Below are positions 14,901 to 28,933 of a stretch of 64,000 nucleotides of DNA, in pieces (the stretch's first letter is position 1; each line of letters starts with the position of its first letter). Location: NCBI GenBank assembly GCA_013398615.1, contig VZSR01003803.1, positions 4,660,050-4,724,049 of the forward strand, in the 5' to 3' direction. The notes under the pieces are model-generated. The model had not been told where the DNA came from. It searched no databases and was given only the letters and a program-made list of their open reading frames with translations. Origin of the DNA: Brachypodius melanocephalos (Eukaryota > Chordata > Aves > Passeriformes > Pycnonotidae). The translations under genes and the position numbers were made by a program.

Positions 14901-17900
14901 AGGACAAATCAACATCTTATAAATGCAAGCACTGTTCTGAGTTACTGCTGTGTTCCATAGTTTGCTTTAGCCTGAAATTTAACTGTCCTCAGGAATACCA
15001 AGAGAACCTCACTTTATTTTCACTTCTCGTCTGAAGAACAACTTCTGTTACACATACAACAATTGAAGGACCCAGTGTGACACCTCTTGTATTGTGACAG
15101 GTCATGACCATCGGCCATGAAAGACAGCCCAGTTCAAGGAAGAATAGAGGCCTGGGAAACAAGATAGGTGCCATGGTTATCCTGCAGTACAGCATGCCGG
15201 TTTTCAGACCTTTGGTTTCCTAATAATAAAATTATATTAACTTCATGAAACATTTCAGGGCTTGTTGATGGCGTTTTCTGGACAGGAACTAGGGTGTATT
15301 AAGCACTCATGTCTAGAAATGGCATCAGTGAAGCAATTTTTCTTAAGCAGCGTTGCTATTTCTGCAATTTGTTTCTCTTAATCCTATACCCTTGAGTTTG
15401 TCCTTCACCTAGACCTTTGATACTCTGCTTCCTCTTGCTAAGAGCCCTCTTAGCACTCATGTCCAATCTGCACAGAGTTCACTCCTGACCTTCCACAGCC
15501 CACCTGAAAAAATAATCTGTAATGGAATTGCTGCAAGTGGCATTATGTTGTACTCATGTCTTTGAGCCAACATCTCAGCAGGACAGACAGGGCAGGGAGA
15601 GCACTGCCAAATCTGGGCCACTTTGTTCCAAGTTGTCTGTAGTCAGAGGACATCAATGCTGTGCTGTTTTAAGGACTCTGGCAACCTTTAGCCAGGTTTC
15701 TTTATGGACATGACTGCAAAATGCTGAAATACTACTTCCTGGGAAGACTCTGACAATTTTTTTTATTTTGTAGCACACACAGAGATGCTGCCCCTTCTCC
15801 AAAACCTTTGATCTTGTCAGTAAATTTTACCTTTTACTTCAGCTAGATATTAAAACTTAGGCTCTATCCAGCTCGATGAAGCCATCCATATTGCAAATGT
15901 CAAATGAAATTTCTGATTTGTGTAGGCAATCATTCTGTAAAAGTCTATAGGGCCCATACAGCAAACAGGTTCTCTAGGATTTGCACCTGTATTTTAGCTG
16001 GCAGCATAATTAGGTCCCATATGGCTAATGAAATGTAATGTCAGTATTTTGTAGGCAGAGATTTGTCACACGGAGGTGTTGGATGTAACACCCACTCTAC
16101 CAACTGTTCAAGAGGAGAAAAAAAACCAGAATCAGATAAAAGCTTTTGTGTAAAAGAGAAACAGGAACCAGTCTTACAGCTTTCATTTTCCATGTTTCTA
16201 GTGTTCTCTTTCTTTCTTCCAGGGGAGCTATGTCAATCAAGATGCTTTTCCTCAATGTTTCAGAGCACCTTCTCTAAGGACACAATCCCCTGTGTGTTTG
16301 GTAACAGAAACACATATTCAAATTACATAACTGTGAGTTTCTCTGCCCCACATTGCAAGTAGTGTCTGAGTGTCCCTTCTCTCCGAATTATTGCTCCTCA
16401 AACACTTCCATCACACACTTGAAACGTGGGTGTTAGGAACAAATGCTTCAAAAACACCCATGTGTGCCAATGCTCAGCCTACAAAATGCCAAACCATTAT
16501 AAAATCATTAGGCAGGCCCTTTGCAGATGGCTGAAGGCATGTCCCCACCAGGCTACAGCTGGGACTGCAGGCACACCCAAAGCAGCTCTGATCCAGCCTG
16601 TTGTGCTGAGAAGCTCAGCTCCAGAGTGTTGTGTCCCATGCCATACTTCCCAATGGACTGATGAGCTTGAGCACAGTACTGCAATGGTACAGCCCAAATG
16701 TGTATTTGAACCAGGCTCTCCATCGTAAGACACCGGCATGACATCTGCAATTTCATCAGGGCCGTACAGATAGTCCAGAGGACCCTGCAACTGGCTCTCT
16801 TACTTCCACATAAACCATCCCAAACTCTCTTCTCTAGTAGCCACTCCACTGTCTTGCTCTCCATGGCATGTATTCTCAGGCTCGCTTTTCTGGTTTGGGT
16901 GATTTGATGTGACTGCTTCTCTTGAAGGAGGCTATAAGAAGGGGGCTACAGTGTTTCCATCCACAGAGACGAAAGTAAATCAAGCAGCAAAGGCAGGTCC
17001 ACAGCACAGAGTAGAGGACATAATAGCCTTCTCTCTCCTAATGTGGCTGAGTGTGATGAATGTGCCATCACATGCAATTGGAGAGACTTCGCCATAGCCT
17101 GACATGGGCATAACCCAACCACGAGTGACTGAGGCTCTTCTCAGCCCTTTGTCTCCTGTGCCTGACCTATTTTCTTGTCACTCCTCCACAAGCTGGAGGA
17201 AATGGGCAGTTAATAAGTCTACAGGTCAAGCAACTCTCACTTCTCAATAAAACTCCATGGCAGGATGTTGTTATAACTATAAACCTTCCACAGCTCAGGG
17301 GAATCTAAGGTAACTTACCAGAGGATACTATGCTCCTAGCCTGTCCCAGTTGTTGCAGCACCCTCTCTTCTATGCCAAACCCATAAGGCTGAGATCTCTG
17401 AATGTGTGCTGCACCAGATGTTTTATTCTGAACAACTTAAGTGTGATGACAAGACATGCTTTGCATAAATACCTTTAAATTAAAAAAAAAGAAATCCTCC
17501 ATAGAAATTCTCTCTGAGTGAACAAAATCCTCAGCTCCATACCCAGTAAGACACAGACCATCTACATATCACTTTCTTTTCAGGAGGCATGAATGTGCCA
17601 AAGTAAGAAGCTGAGCATTGAAATACTCTCTACAGTGGGCTTACAAGGCAGATATTTAAGCCAGGGAAAGAGTTGCATCTGATCCAACTTTTACATTTTT
17701 GACCCCTTAAATCTGAGTTTGTCTCATACTTTCCCATTAGGAAAAGAAATAGGTCAGACAAATTGCTTGTCTTTTTGCATATGCAGGAAAATGAGCAAGG
17801 TAACTTCACATGCCACAGTGCTGTGGGAATGAAAAAACAGAAGAAGCCATTTTTATATATAACCACGATTGAAGACATATGCAAAGCTTATATTGGAAAG

Positions 17901-19272
17901 ATAATATGTACTCTCTCACAGTTCTGTTTTGGGCACATATCCTAATCTTTTTGAAAGCTTCTGTTAATGTAAAAAGGATTTGAGTCCTGTATTTTTGTGC
18001 AGTAAAGATGAAAGAAAAAAAGAAAAACCTATCAAATGCAACCTGAAGTTCTGTTCTACTCATTAAACCAAATGAGCAGCACCTACAAGTTTTTACTTAC
18101 TTTCTTCCCTGGACTTCTTTAGAAATCTATGATAAAATTCTTCTCTGGGATGCAAAGCCATCATGGAAATGGGAAAGGAGCTGACACTCACTGCTTTTTC
18201 TCCATAACAAAGGTATAAGATCCCATTCCAAACTTCTAAAGTTTGAAATTTTTCATTTGCTGTCAGGAGGCCTCTCTGCTGCCTGTTCAGCAGTGCTCCC
18301 AAATCACAGACACCTACAACATTTTCTGCAAGTTAGGGAACACCCCCAAGAGCACGTCCACATCCTCCCTGACTGCTCACTCGTCTTGCTTATGAGAACC
18401 ATATTCGAAAACCACCTGATGGAGAGAAGGCAGGCTGGAGATGGTGTTGGATTCTTCAAGTGCAGCAGACATCATGTTCAAGAACCCCATTCTGGCATAA
18501 CTGAGACTGAATTTGGGTATGAACCTTGTTGAAAGTGAAATGGAGGAAGATTTTCAGTTTATCTTTCACCTTCAATGCTTTGCTTGCATGTGAAAAATGT
18601 CTCTTTTTCACTAAATGCCAAATCTGCAAATTTAAGAACTGTAGTACACTAGGCTTTAAGAATGTAGACTTGTTGAAAAATATATTTAGTTAGAATCATA
18701 TATTTTAAAAGGAGAATAAGGATTTTTAAGAATAAACTTTAGAATACATCTGGTCTAAATCTGGAATCTCCAGGCAAAACAACTCCAAAAATAGTGTGTA
18801 ATTTTGATGGCCTTTATTTTATCCAGGGCTCCGCATTGATTGATAGTCAGGGTCATATGAACCAAAAGTTTTAGAAATTTCTGAATCAGTGCATCCTGTC
18901 ATATTTATAAAATTACCTACCTGAAGTTGCTCAGTGATCTTATTTTGACCAGGGAGGGGATAAGAGGAATAAATATCAAACCTAACTAGGGGTAACATTA
19001 AAGAATTACTGCAACCAGAAAAAAAACAGTGGGAAGTGGGTTAAAAAAAACCCACTGAACCTTGATAATGGGGAGATAGTAAGCCATATAAGCAGAAATT
19101 ATGACAAGAAGGAGGCAGATAGCCATAAATGGAAAAATAAACAGTACCTATTTACAGGCCACCATTGTATTGGTTTGGTAATAAGGTAAGAAATATAACT
19201 TTGTATCCAGAAGTCCTGCCTGACTTCAAGGTGAAGAAGAAAATGGAATACCAATTGCCTTAAGAAAAAAAA
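8939..19272. other. Non-coding DNA, probably GRM5 intron
   Basis: AT-rich with no recognisable gene. Open frames reach about 115 codons (9466-9813, plus) without any family signature. The stretch 16430-16865 is less AT-rich and is open for roughly 97-103 codons in one plus-strand and two minus-strand frames, but I recognise no protein or repeat in it. A GAG|GTAAGG donor-like site lies further right at about 19850. Such isolated matches are expected by chance over this length. Placement in the GRM5 intron is inferred from the splice donor at 28254. Confidence 0.55.
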
Positions 19273-19282
19273 NNNNNNNNNN
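19273..19282. other. Assembly gap (10 N) inside a poly-A run
   Basis: Ten N bases are flanked by A runs (8 As on the left, about 11 on the right). The gap size is probably nominal. The true sequence may be a longer A tract, or a small insertion lost at a homopolymer break. Confidence 0.98.
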
Positions 19283-21234
19283 AAAAAAAAAAAGGAAAGA
19301 CAAAACTGGGAAGATTCATACAAGGACTATAAGAAAAAACTCAGCATCTTGAAAAGCCACTCTGCAGAAGTGACAGGAGAACTAAAGCTTTTTGGTTTCA
19401 CCAAAATAAAGATTAGAACAATGCCTGGGAAGAGGAGCTTTTTTTTCTGGAAAGTACTTATCATAATAAGGGGTTATAGGTTGGAGAAACATAGCTGGTT
19501 ATTTCATTTGAAGGATGAGTAATTCACAGTCTGAACAGACTACCTGATAGTGAAATCAGCTCTGTCTCTACATGAGGTCCTTAGGTGAAGATGCTCTGTG
19601 TGTATCTTCATAAACAAAATGTTTTAACCTAAGTAACAACTGCTAATAACTAGCTGCCATTTCATTACCTATCCTACACCACAGAAATTAGATATGGAGA
19701 ACAGACTTTTCCAAATACAAGTCAGGGAAAGGTGAACATGTTCTGTGATTCTGCCATGTGTGATCAACTATAGTTTATATGTGTTCGCCTTATGCACTCC
19801 AGAATCACAATCTGGGACAACTGAGATGCCTGTTGGAGCTGTCTTCACTGAGGTAAGGAAATTTCCCAGATCCTTATCACAGTCCCCTCGCTATGATTTT
19901 GCACCTCTGTTTTGGCAGCACTTCCTCTATTCTTTCCCCTACCCCCTGTAACATCAACTAGAAAGTTAGAAGAAATCTATCTCAAGAAGAAGCAATACAA
20001 ATAAAACATCAAATCCCAGTTAAAATAGGAAGAATCTGACTAGATCACAACAGACTGAGGAACCGTCTGTGGAGGAATCTTCCTCACACTTCCACTGCTC
20101 TCAACAGTCAGGTTGGATTTTGGCCATGGGACTCATTCAGTGTGCTGGTTTACCATCCACCCCAGATATTATCTTTGCAATTCTTCAAGTATCCATTGCA
20201 CTTTGAGAAAAGCCATTCCCCATACATTGTTTGTTTGCCCTTTGACAAGGTAATTGATTTTATATGGAAGCTTTCACATATATCACCTGGACCATGTATC
20301 TGGCCAGCCATAAATGTTGTCAGACTTCCAGAAAGAAAAATAAAACCCCTCAGTTAAAGGAAATCTTAAAGATGTTCTTTCCCAGTCAGTATATTCAGAA
20401 TTATGGGTTACATTATGTTCATTTAAAAACAAGACAGTGATTTATGAAAAATATTGCCTGCAAATTCAGTTGCCAAGGTAGATGGCAACTGTTCTGTTAA
20501 TAACCTTCCCAATCACTCCTCTAATGTATACACATACAATATAATGGTATAAACACCGTGCATTACAGCATGGGCTGCCTCCACATCATGAGCCTGCAAT
20601 CAGATTTTAGTAAGATGGATGCAACATTATTCTCTCTCCAGTGGCTTTCAAACTAAATTAAAGCAAATTCTATAATTTTTGGCCCACCTCCAAGATCACA
20701 GTCTCCTGCATGAATCAAGGATCAGCTAGTCAGTCTGCCTTAGGGAAGGCAGAAAAGTTTAAAAGATTTAGCACAAGCCCTTTGCCCTTTCTTAGCTTTC
20801 AAAGAAATCACAAATTAGCTCTTATAGGCACAGGAAATATTCTTCATGTATGGACTAATGTAAATATCTATTCTGCTCCTTAACCGCACAGAAATTTTCA
20901 AGTTTTGAAGCATCATTGATTTAATTCCTTCACTATTAAGCTGCCTATGATAAGATTTTGACACGTAAAGATAATGATAAGTGCAGGGCATCCTCTTTTT
21001 TCCTTGTTTCTGTAGGAAATTAAATCCCATTTTCCTGTGAAGTCTTTTCCTACCTGTGGTCTTAAACTAGCACTCTGAAAAGTGTGTTCTCATCCTAGTC
21101 CTTCCAATGCTGAAGGATAGCTTCTTTCTGTCTCTCTCTCCTTGTTCCTGGCTCTCATTTCAACAGTGTTCTAATCAACCCTGAATTCTTAATAACAGAA
21201 TCTATTTCAAGGAATATGAAATAATGTTTTGAAA

Positions 21235-21278
21235 GTTTTTGTTTGTTTGTTTTGTTTGTTTGTTTGTTTCTTTTTTTA
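21235..21278. repeat. (GTTT)n simple repeat
   Basis: Imperfect GTTT tetramers are followed by a T run. The tract could equally be the complement of a short A-rich retroposon tail, but no element body is visible next to it. Confidence 0.9.
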
Positions 21279-24200
21279 ATGTATCAAAATTTAGTTTTGA
21301 CCTTAACATCTATGAAAAATTACTTTACAATTAATGATTTAAATTTTCTGTCACTAGGTAACATACACGAAAAAAAAAATCTACAGTTTGGAGAATAAGG
21401 AAGACAGATTCAGAAGTACCACAAATGTTTACAAATAATGAATAATGGGGCCTTGTTTATCATCTTCTTATTAACTATTGGAATAATTTTGGATACATTT
21501 CAATGTAACCAAAAATGTTTAATTTGCATACAGGATTTGTGATATAAAACACATGTTAAATGAAAAGGGACATAAGGGAAACTTCCAGCTCTTTTTTGAA
21601 TAAAACACCTTTTGCCAAAACTGTTAAGGAGCACTAATATTTGTGAAAAGCAATTAAAAGTGAACACAGTTTAGAACAAAGATCCCATTTGATTTATCAT
21701 GTTATCTTTTATCGACTCCCAATATAACCCTGTCAAACAGTTTATTTTGACCAAATTCTAAGTTTTGTCAGAGCTTTTATTCACTAAAAATTGTTGTTAT
21801 TTTGAGTTCTGTCTTTACTTCAGGAAAATTTACTTCAGGAAATGTTTGGTTTTCTTTTCAAATTGCATGGCATATCTGTTCCCCAACAAGGTCTATAGCA
21901 TATACTTTTTAATCTCAAAGACAAAATATCAATGAGGGATACAGAAAAGGAATCACTGCCACTACCCATAGGCAACTGATATCACATATGAGAAGAACCA
22001 TCTTTTATAAAACTATTCTGACCCAGTAAGCACTGTGCAGTGAAATTTCATTTTCTGAAATATTCCCAAATGTCATCAACTTTACAGATCCCTCTCTGAT
22101 TGAAGAGATGCAGCCTGGGCATGGGGACAGTAACTGGGGTTTTTCCAGGCCCCAGGTGGTGGAAAAATGGAAGATGAGACTGGAGGATGCTGGACTCCCA
22201 TTGTTTCTTCTCAGTAAGGCAAGATTCATGACACTGAAACTTTCACTGAGTTGCTATCCAGTGTATCAAGTATCAAGAATCGAACTGGCTGAAAAACTGA
22301 CATACAAACACCTTGTCCCTAAACAAAAGAAGCAAAGTGACATATTGGCAACCCGAATGACCTGCTCTTAGCTACGTCCCCCTTCCTTCATTCCTTTAAA
22401 AGTTAATTTTCTTTTTAAGCTTTGGAACAGCCCACCCTCTTGCTCATTTTCCTTTGGCAGTTTCATGGATTTTTATCCCCATTGCACTCACAGAATGCAG
22501 AGCATATCCCTCATTTTATATTTTCCTGTTATTGAAGATCCTTCCCAGCAGGTGCGTCTGGCCTGAGCAGCCCAACAGTGGAGATAAAACGTTGTCTGGG
22601 CAGTCGCTCACCGCAGAGCAACACAAACATTAACTCACTGTTACTCCGCTTTTCTGTCTCAGTATTCCCAGCTGGCAGACAGCATTTGCTCACTTTTCAC
22701 AACTGGGATGCTAGGATAAATATTTGAAATTAGGCAAGAAAACGGCTACCTCTTTCAGATGTCAACATTCAATAAAAATGAGCAAGCATCAGGATAGCAC
22801 TGGAACTTGAACTAGGTATATTTTCCCCCATGTTTTCTTTCAGATGAGACAAATTTTTCAGTTTTGCTACAAGATTAATGTGATTAAAAGAGTATCAAAT
22901 TGAGATAATTCTGATCTCAAAATTTATGTTTGAAACAGCTTAAAAGTAATTTCAGAAAACTTCAAACACATAATTTTACCCAATAGCGAAAATTAAACAT
23001 TGATGAAATAGAATACCCTCCAGTCTTTAGACAGGAAATTCTTCAATTTTCAGAAATGGATTTTTAGAAACAGATTTTGCTTGCAACTGAAAATATTTTC
23101 ATGGACTAGCACAGACGTTCTTGGTATATTATTTCAACATGGGGTTTTTTCTGCATATAAAGCATGAAAAAAAAATCACCTCTGCTTCAAATAAAATTAA
23201 CTCAAATTTTAATTGTGTTACTTTGGGAAAAGCAAATAATATTTTTGACCATGATATAACTGTTGTCTCTAAAGGAGAAAAATCTAGAGTCTGAAGGAAA
23301 GATGTCACATGACTACAGTTTGTTACAGGCAACTTAACATTAACTTCTTTAAGTTCTTCCATTCATTTCTTCATCCTATTCTCACAGACTATGACTAATT
23401 TTGATTTAGCTTTTTATTTGGGAGCAAAAGATAGGGGCAAAAATAGTGTTTTAACCAGACACATGTGAACAAACATGAAAGGAGCTGTGTGAATTAAGCT
23501 TTATGTGCAGGAAAAAAAAGGTCTGCTTTCGTTACGCTTGCCAGATTACATCCCAAGAAAATGAATGTGAACCACCTCTTTATATGTATTTATGATTAAT
23601 TTAAATGAAGGAAAGTGAAGTTAAACACAGAGGATTTTAAGGATAAGTTTCATTCAATGTTTACCTGCAGAGTTGCCTCAAGAAAATGTCAACAAACTGT
23701 CTTATTTCTTAAGGCTGTGTTCAAAAGCAAATTACACTCTTCACACAACCAGAATAAATTTCTCCCTTGCCACCTCCAATATACTTGCCTTACTGTGTTT
23801 CAATTGTACCCCGTTACAGTTCTGTTTTTCCAGAATACGTCACCTCTTCACCCCATTCAGTGCAGCAAAATAAATGGTTTCCAATGGCAATGCAAATTGC
23901 CTTTTTAGTTATTAATTCATTTGACTCCAGGCAAATTTTAAGCAGAGATTCTCGGGGATTGTTCTTGCTTCTGACTACGAAGACCTGATCCAAGTGTCAG
24001 TCTGCTTAACAGGAGGGTATTGAGTTCAAACTGGCTTTTAGAATGAGGCTTTCAAACCTCAATGACAGGAGAAGAGAAAATTGCACATATTTTTCTTTGA
24101 TCCATCAAAAAGACCAGGGAATGCTTTCATATGGGAGATGAGGCAAACAGGCAACGCTGTCTCTTTCAGAAGCCAGCGGGCCTCTTTCTGATTTCTCCCA

Positions 24201-27200
24201 CCATTTTCGATTAACCGTGGTGTCAAGTGGTTGAGCAAGAAAAGGCTGAGTAAAATGCCCACAGTGCATGAGCTGCATGGACCCCCTGCATGCCAGCCAT
24301 CACCACCCAAAAACACATGCACAAATTTCCCTCTCTACGCCTTCCTATGAGCATTTTCACAGAGGTGGACAGCAGTTGCATGAGCTAAAAGGGATCTCAA
24401 ACCTTCTTGCAAGACTGTGAGACTAAATTAGGGGCCTTCTCTCTGCTGTGCTACTTTTCTTCAGACAGAAGCACACACAGAGTTCTTGGCTGCATTATTG
24501 ACTTGCTGTCTGCCTGTGAAGTTGGTTTAAGAAGTGAATGTTGATTTAATTTTAAGGAAAGTTTGTTTAAGCTACACTCCTACCACAGAAGTCGAAAAAA
24601 ACCATCTGTAACGTGAACTGAAAATGTTGGATCAGTAGGAACTCCTGCACAGCCTTGCATGCCTGTTGTAGTAATCCACAAGTTTGAAGGCAGTTGCTTC
24701 AGGCTTTGAGCAATAGCTCCTTAGTAGAAGGAGTTTCCCATCCCAGTTTCCCTCACTCCGGCTCACTCCTGCTTGATCCTAGTTCCCTGCCATGCACTGC
24801 TACAGGGCCACAGCATGGACTGAACCTCAGAACTGATAGGGCTTCTTGAAAAACAGCCCTCATTGTGCATGAAAAGATTTTATTTCAAAGGCAGATTGGT
24901 TCAGAGTAGAGCCCCACAAGTTGTTTGGTGTAAGGAGGAGTTGGAGAGTGGGGGAAGATAATGGTGATAATGATTCCTAACAGACAAGCAAGACAGAGTT
25001 ACAACCCAGGACTAAGACTTGCAAAGATTCCTGATTGGCCTATGTAAAATACACTACAGAAAGTGAGGATGACTGTTTTTTTGTGAGAAATGTCCTTCAT
25101 TTGTTGCTCACATTTTCTACTGAATGGATTGAAGAACCTTCCTCCTTAAAATTACAAGAAATACACTGAAAGCAATATTTGCTACCATATTTAGGGGGAA
25201 AAGTACTTTTAGAGGTTACTTGAAAACCTGGAGGCATCACCTAATTTAACTTGTAATGCTAAATGTCAAAGGAAGAAAACTTACAATAATTTTTGTGCAT
25301 TTTAAATTTGGAAGTCTTAAGTAAGGATTTAACAACACAACTTCAGATCCAAAAACATTAATCCTCTGTAGACAAAGATAATTAGTAAGTGCATAAGTAA
25401 AGATTCGAACAAGAAACTTTTTATTATTTAAACTCTTGATGTATACCAGGCTTTTTTTACACTAGACAAAAAAGAGATCTATAAATTTAACTGCTGATGG
25501 GACCACCAACGATATGAAATTAACAGGCTTTTCATGCCTCTTTTCTACTCCCCATCCAACTTTGGAGAGGACCCTCCCTCTCCCTGGAAATCAATCATGG
25601 AAGCCAAAGATCATATTGATCAGAACATGATCATAAAGATCAGAAGAGTCTGGTTAATAAAAAAATTAATGAATGAAAATTATGTAAAGATAATGAATGT
25701 AAATGGCCAAAACTACCAAAAGAGTGAAAAGAAGGCTTACTTTCTATGAGTGGTCAAGATCCTACATCAATAAAAATTGCAAGGAGCAGGATTCAACAAT
25801 TTTTTTTCTGTTTTGAAATAATATCTATGAATGTAGGACACTGAGTTGAATGGCATATTAACAATAAGTTACAAGATACTATAGTAAGATGAAAAATAAT
25901 TACAACACAAATAAATATATAAATAAATCATCTCTCTTTTGCTTGTTTACTCAATTCCTTTTCTTTAGCATTCATGTGTAGGATTTTTAAAGGTGGTTTA
26001 AAAAATGCAAAGGATAACATGTGCCATAGTCTTTGGAAAGTGCCTTGAACATCAGACATTGTCACATTTCAAAGAAGTACCTTGATCAGCTAGTATATTT
26101 CTATTCCATCATAAATACCATCTGTTCTATTGTAATAAAACTTTTGATGTTATTCACCTGGAGAGCCTATTCATCATCCTTACCAGACTATGCAACTAGA
26201 TGATAGGATCATAAGGTTCATCTAAGTTTAATGTTCTTTCACTGAAGTCCAAAATCATATTGCTGTAAATATGTTATGAATGAGGCCTCAGGTTTTAACA
26301 ATATTCTACCTACCCCATCTACTTTAATAGTGGCAGAAGCAGGCACATATTGTAATATCTATGTTATTTTGTTTTTCTCCTTCTTCATATTCAGCTCTTT
26401 TCTCATTGACTTCTCATCTTGCCCATAGCACCTATGTCCTATTCCAGCTCTTATGTCCCTATTCCCTTTGCACAGTACAAAGTTTCTCTGCTGTAAGATT
26501 ACCGTGCCATATGCTACCATCTGCTCCAAAGAGTGTCCACAGAAAGTGGAAAAAGTACATATTTTCACTCTGTGAAGAATCAGACCTTGATATAAGTATG
26601 CCTATTTCCACACTGAATATAAAAACACCACATCTGAATAAGGAGAGGTGTAAAAGTTGTTCATTGCAAAAACTGGATGAGTCATCAAAAGTAGTCAGGA
26701 TATAAAATCTTGTGCTGTTGTCAGTGGCATTATTTTTGACCATGATGTTATTCATACATGTTTGTGACAGGAAGGCTGCACACCTAACCATGCCAAAAGC
26801 ATCAGCTGGTACAGAATACCCTCACTACATAATGTCATGTAGAGTGATTTATACGTTGTTTTGAACACTGCAGTTTTAGATTAAACTGTCAATGTATCCA
26901 TGCATCCCCACACAAAAGGGGCTTCAGCTATTTACCAGCTCTCAACATCATGATGGAAATGTGGTTGCGACCATCTGCATGCAAATTCTAACTGGTTTGG
27001 GGTTTTTTTTTAATACTGCAGAATAAGTTCTCTGCATATATGTAGGAGGAAAGAGATCTCTACATTATACTATTGGACCAGTATCTCCTCAAAAGGGGCT
27101 TGGAATAGTATGAAGCCTGCCAGAGTAGCATACTCAGTGTGTGGGAAGGGCAATCTGCTCTCTATTGGTTGCAATAAAACCAGCAGCATCTGCCACTGTT

Positions 27201-28248
27201 CGGCAACCTCACCACCACTACTCAATCTCTTAATATTTTTTATTCTCAGATTGTATTCTGAGCCTGCCTTTCAACATCTGTCTATTTGAACAGAGGCGTG
27301 GTGATGAGGTCTTAAAATCCATCACAGAACTTAATTCCATAAAACTACTTAAATGATGGTGTGATTAGGCAGGGGCTGATGAAACTTGCTTTTAAGACAG
27401 TATGAAATTCTAGTCACTCCTAGCAAGATGAACTCAATTCTATCAGTACAAAGAATAATGAAATCAAGCACAGTTTTCCATAGCATTTCCCTTTAATCCC
27501 ATACTCTTCTGAACACTGAATAAAAGGCTTAAGCTCCATGTCAAATAAATAAAAAGAGGAAAGCAATTTAGCAGACACTTTTGATTTTCTGGACACCTGA
27601 TGGAGCACAAATGTGTGTGGAAATTCAAAGAAACATCCCTTGCTTTCTCCCAAAACAATAGCCAGAGGAAGAAGTGGTGCAATACTCCATGGAGTACTGT
27701 AAAAAGGACGGAAAGAAGGAGCTGGGACAACTTGCATTCAAATATTTGTCAGAGTTATGTGTTTTCTAGTACCTGTGCCTCTGAGGCTCAGATATTCAGC
27801 AGGAACACATTCTGACTCAGCTACCATTTCAAATGATGATCTAGCTATCTTCTGCACCATGAAGACCAGATGCTTTCTCACTACCCATTGATTCTAGAAT
27901 AGTCATAATTATTATTCTACATAAATACACTGATTAGTATATAAAGAAAAATAAATAAATGTCAATTGAATTAAATTAAGATCCTTTAGGACACTCCAGA
28001 TCAATCACTTTTACAAATGACTGGCCCTAGACCACACACCATCCTGTGTTTCAAAATTTGCTTTCAACCACTGCCAATATGATGCAACTTCAGACCCACA
28101 GAGAATGTAAAGTTATTATTGAGTAAAGTAAAAGTCTATACTGTTGACAGCTGACTGGTAAAAATCTAATAACATCAAGCTATCATCATCCAACAATTAG
28201 ACCACATCAGGGTATTTCAAAGGCATTTTTATATGGCAAAAAACAACC

Positions 28249-28254
28249 TCCTAC
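28249..28254 (-). other. GRM5: 5' splice donor of GRM5 first coding exon
   Basis: The minus strand reads GAAG|GTAGGA. The exon ends at 28255 and the intron starts at 28254 with GT. Reading through instead gives about eight unrelated codons and then a stop, while GRM5 homology stops exactly at this boundary. The intron is phase 1, splitting a glycine codon (G|GN). Confidence 0.93.
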
Positions 28255-28933
28255 CTTCGGTGTGTACAGCAGAAACATAGGTCCAGTTATAGCGTTTGAC
28301 AATGTCCACCATCGCCTTTGCTTGCTGTGCATCAGATGGCACCACTCTCATAAAATACTTGAACAGAGTTTTGTCACTTAGGTCCATGCTTGTGGCAGAA
28401 TAAGCAATCTGAGGTATATTGAAAAGCTGCAACAAGTTCTGGACCTGGATAGCAACGGAGCTGGAGCCAGGCCCAATGACACCAACAATGGGTTTCTTGG
28501 AGCGGAACGATGATGATGATCCATCCACACATCGCACCATCCCTTCCTCTTCTTCAGAAGAAATAAGAGAGTCCCTTATAAACTCAATGCTCTGCTCCAA
28601 AGCCACAGCAGAATGCCAGCAGGAGTCCCTTATTTCACATCCTAATGTTATATTTGGCAACAGCGTGGGGTCCAAATTAATTCTGTCGAGGGTGTGTAGC
28701 ATTGCCTCCACTCTCTGAATACCATACTGCTCTCTTACCTCTCCACATTTCCTCTCATGAACTTTGTCAACGGTTGGTTGATGGTGGACAGAGAATAGAG
28801 CTCCAATGATAATATCACCAGGCATGTGTGCAACCACTCTTCTCTCATTTGCCTGTGCTGAAACCAAAAGCCCAAAGTTCCCACAGACATCTTCCTTCAA
28901 CAGCAGGATTGCAAGGAACAGCAAAAGGACCAT
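28255..28933 (-). CDS. GRM5: Metabotropic glutamate receptor 5, first coding exon (residues 1-226 plus one base)
   Basis: This is the amino-terminal part of mGluR5, a class C G-protein-coupled receptor that binds glutamate at postsynaptic membranes and couples through Gq to phospholipase C. Residues 1-26 form a hydrophobic signal peptide, likely cut after Val-Ser-Ala. The rest is lobe 1 of the Venus-flytrap ligand-binding domain. With a +6 offset from human numbering, the known ligand contacts are all present: Tyr70, Trp106, Ser157-Ser158, Ser179 and Thr181. N-glycosylation sites Asn94 (NIT) and Asn216 (NWT) and the Cys63/Cys105 pair are kept. The motif 'MPGDIIIGALFSVHHQPTVD' and the loop 'SSEEEEGMVRCVDGSSSSF' distinguish it from GRM1. 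ATG at 28933 has a strong context (A at -3, G at +4), and an in-frame TAA lies 12 bases upstream. The remaining exons are outside the window. Confidence 0.97.

Larger units (their letters stand above)
19283..28254. other. Non-coding DNA, probably GRM5 intron
   Basis: AT-rich with no recognisable exon other than the GRM5 exon at its right edge. It contains a GTTT repeat (21235-21278), a 15-bp tandem duplication at 21814-21843 built on 'tttacttcaggaaa', and A/T-rich simple sequence near 25910-25930. The next GRM5 coding segment should begin with codons completing glycine and continuing Asn-Tyr-Gly. I did not see it on the minus strand here, which fits the long intron known at this point in vertebrate GRM5 genes. 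Confidence 0.6.

Noticed and set aside
28419..28718. 99-codon plus-strand frame
   Set aside because: It is the antisense shadow of the conserved GRM5 exon.
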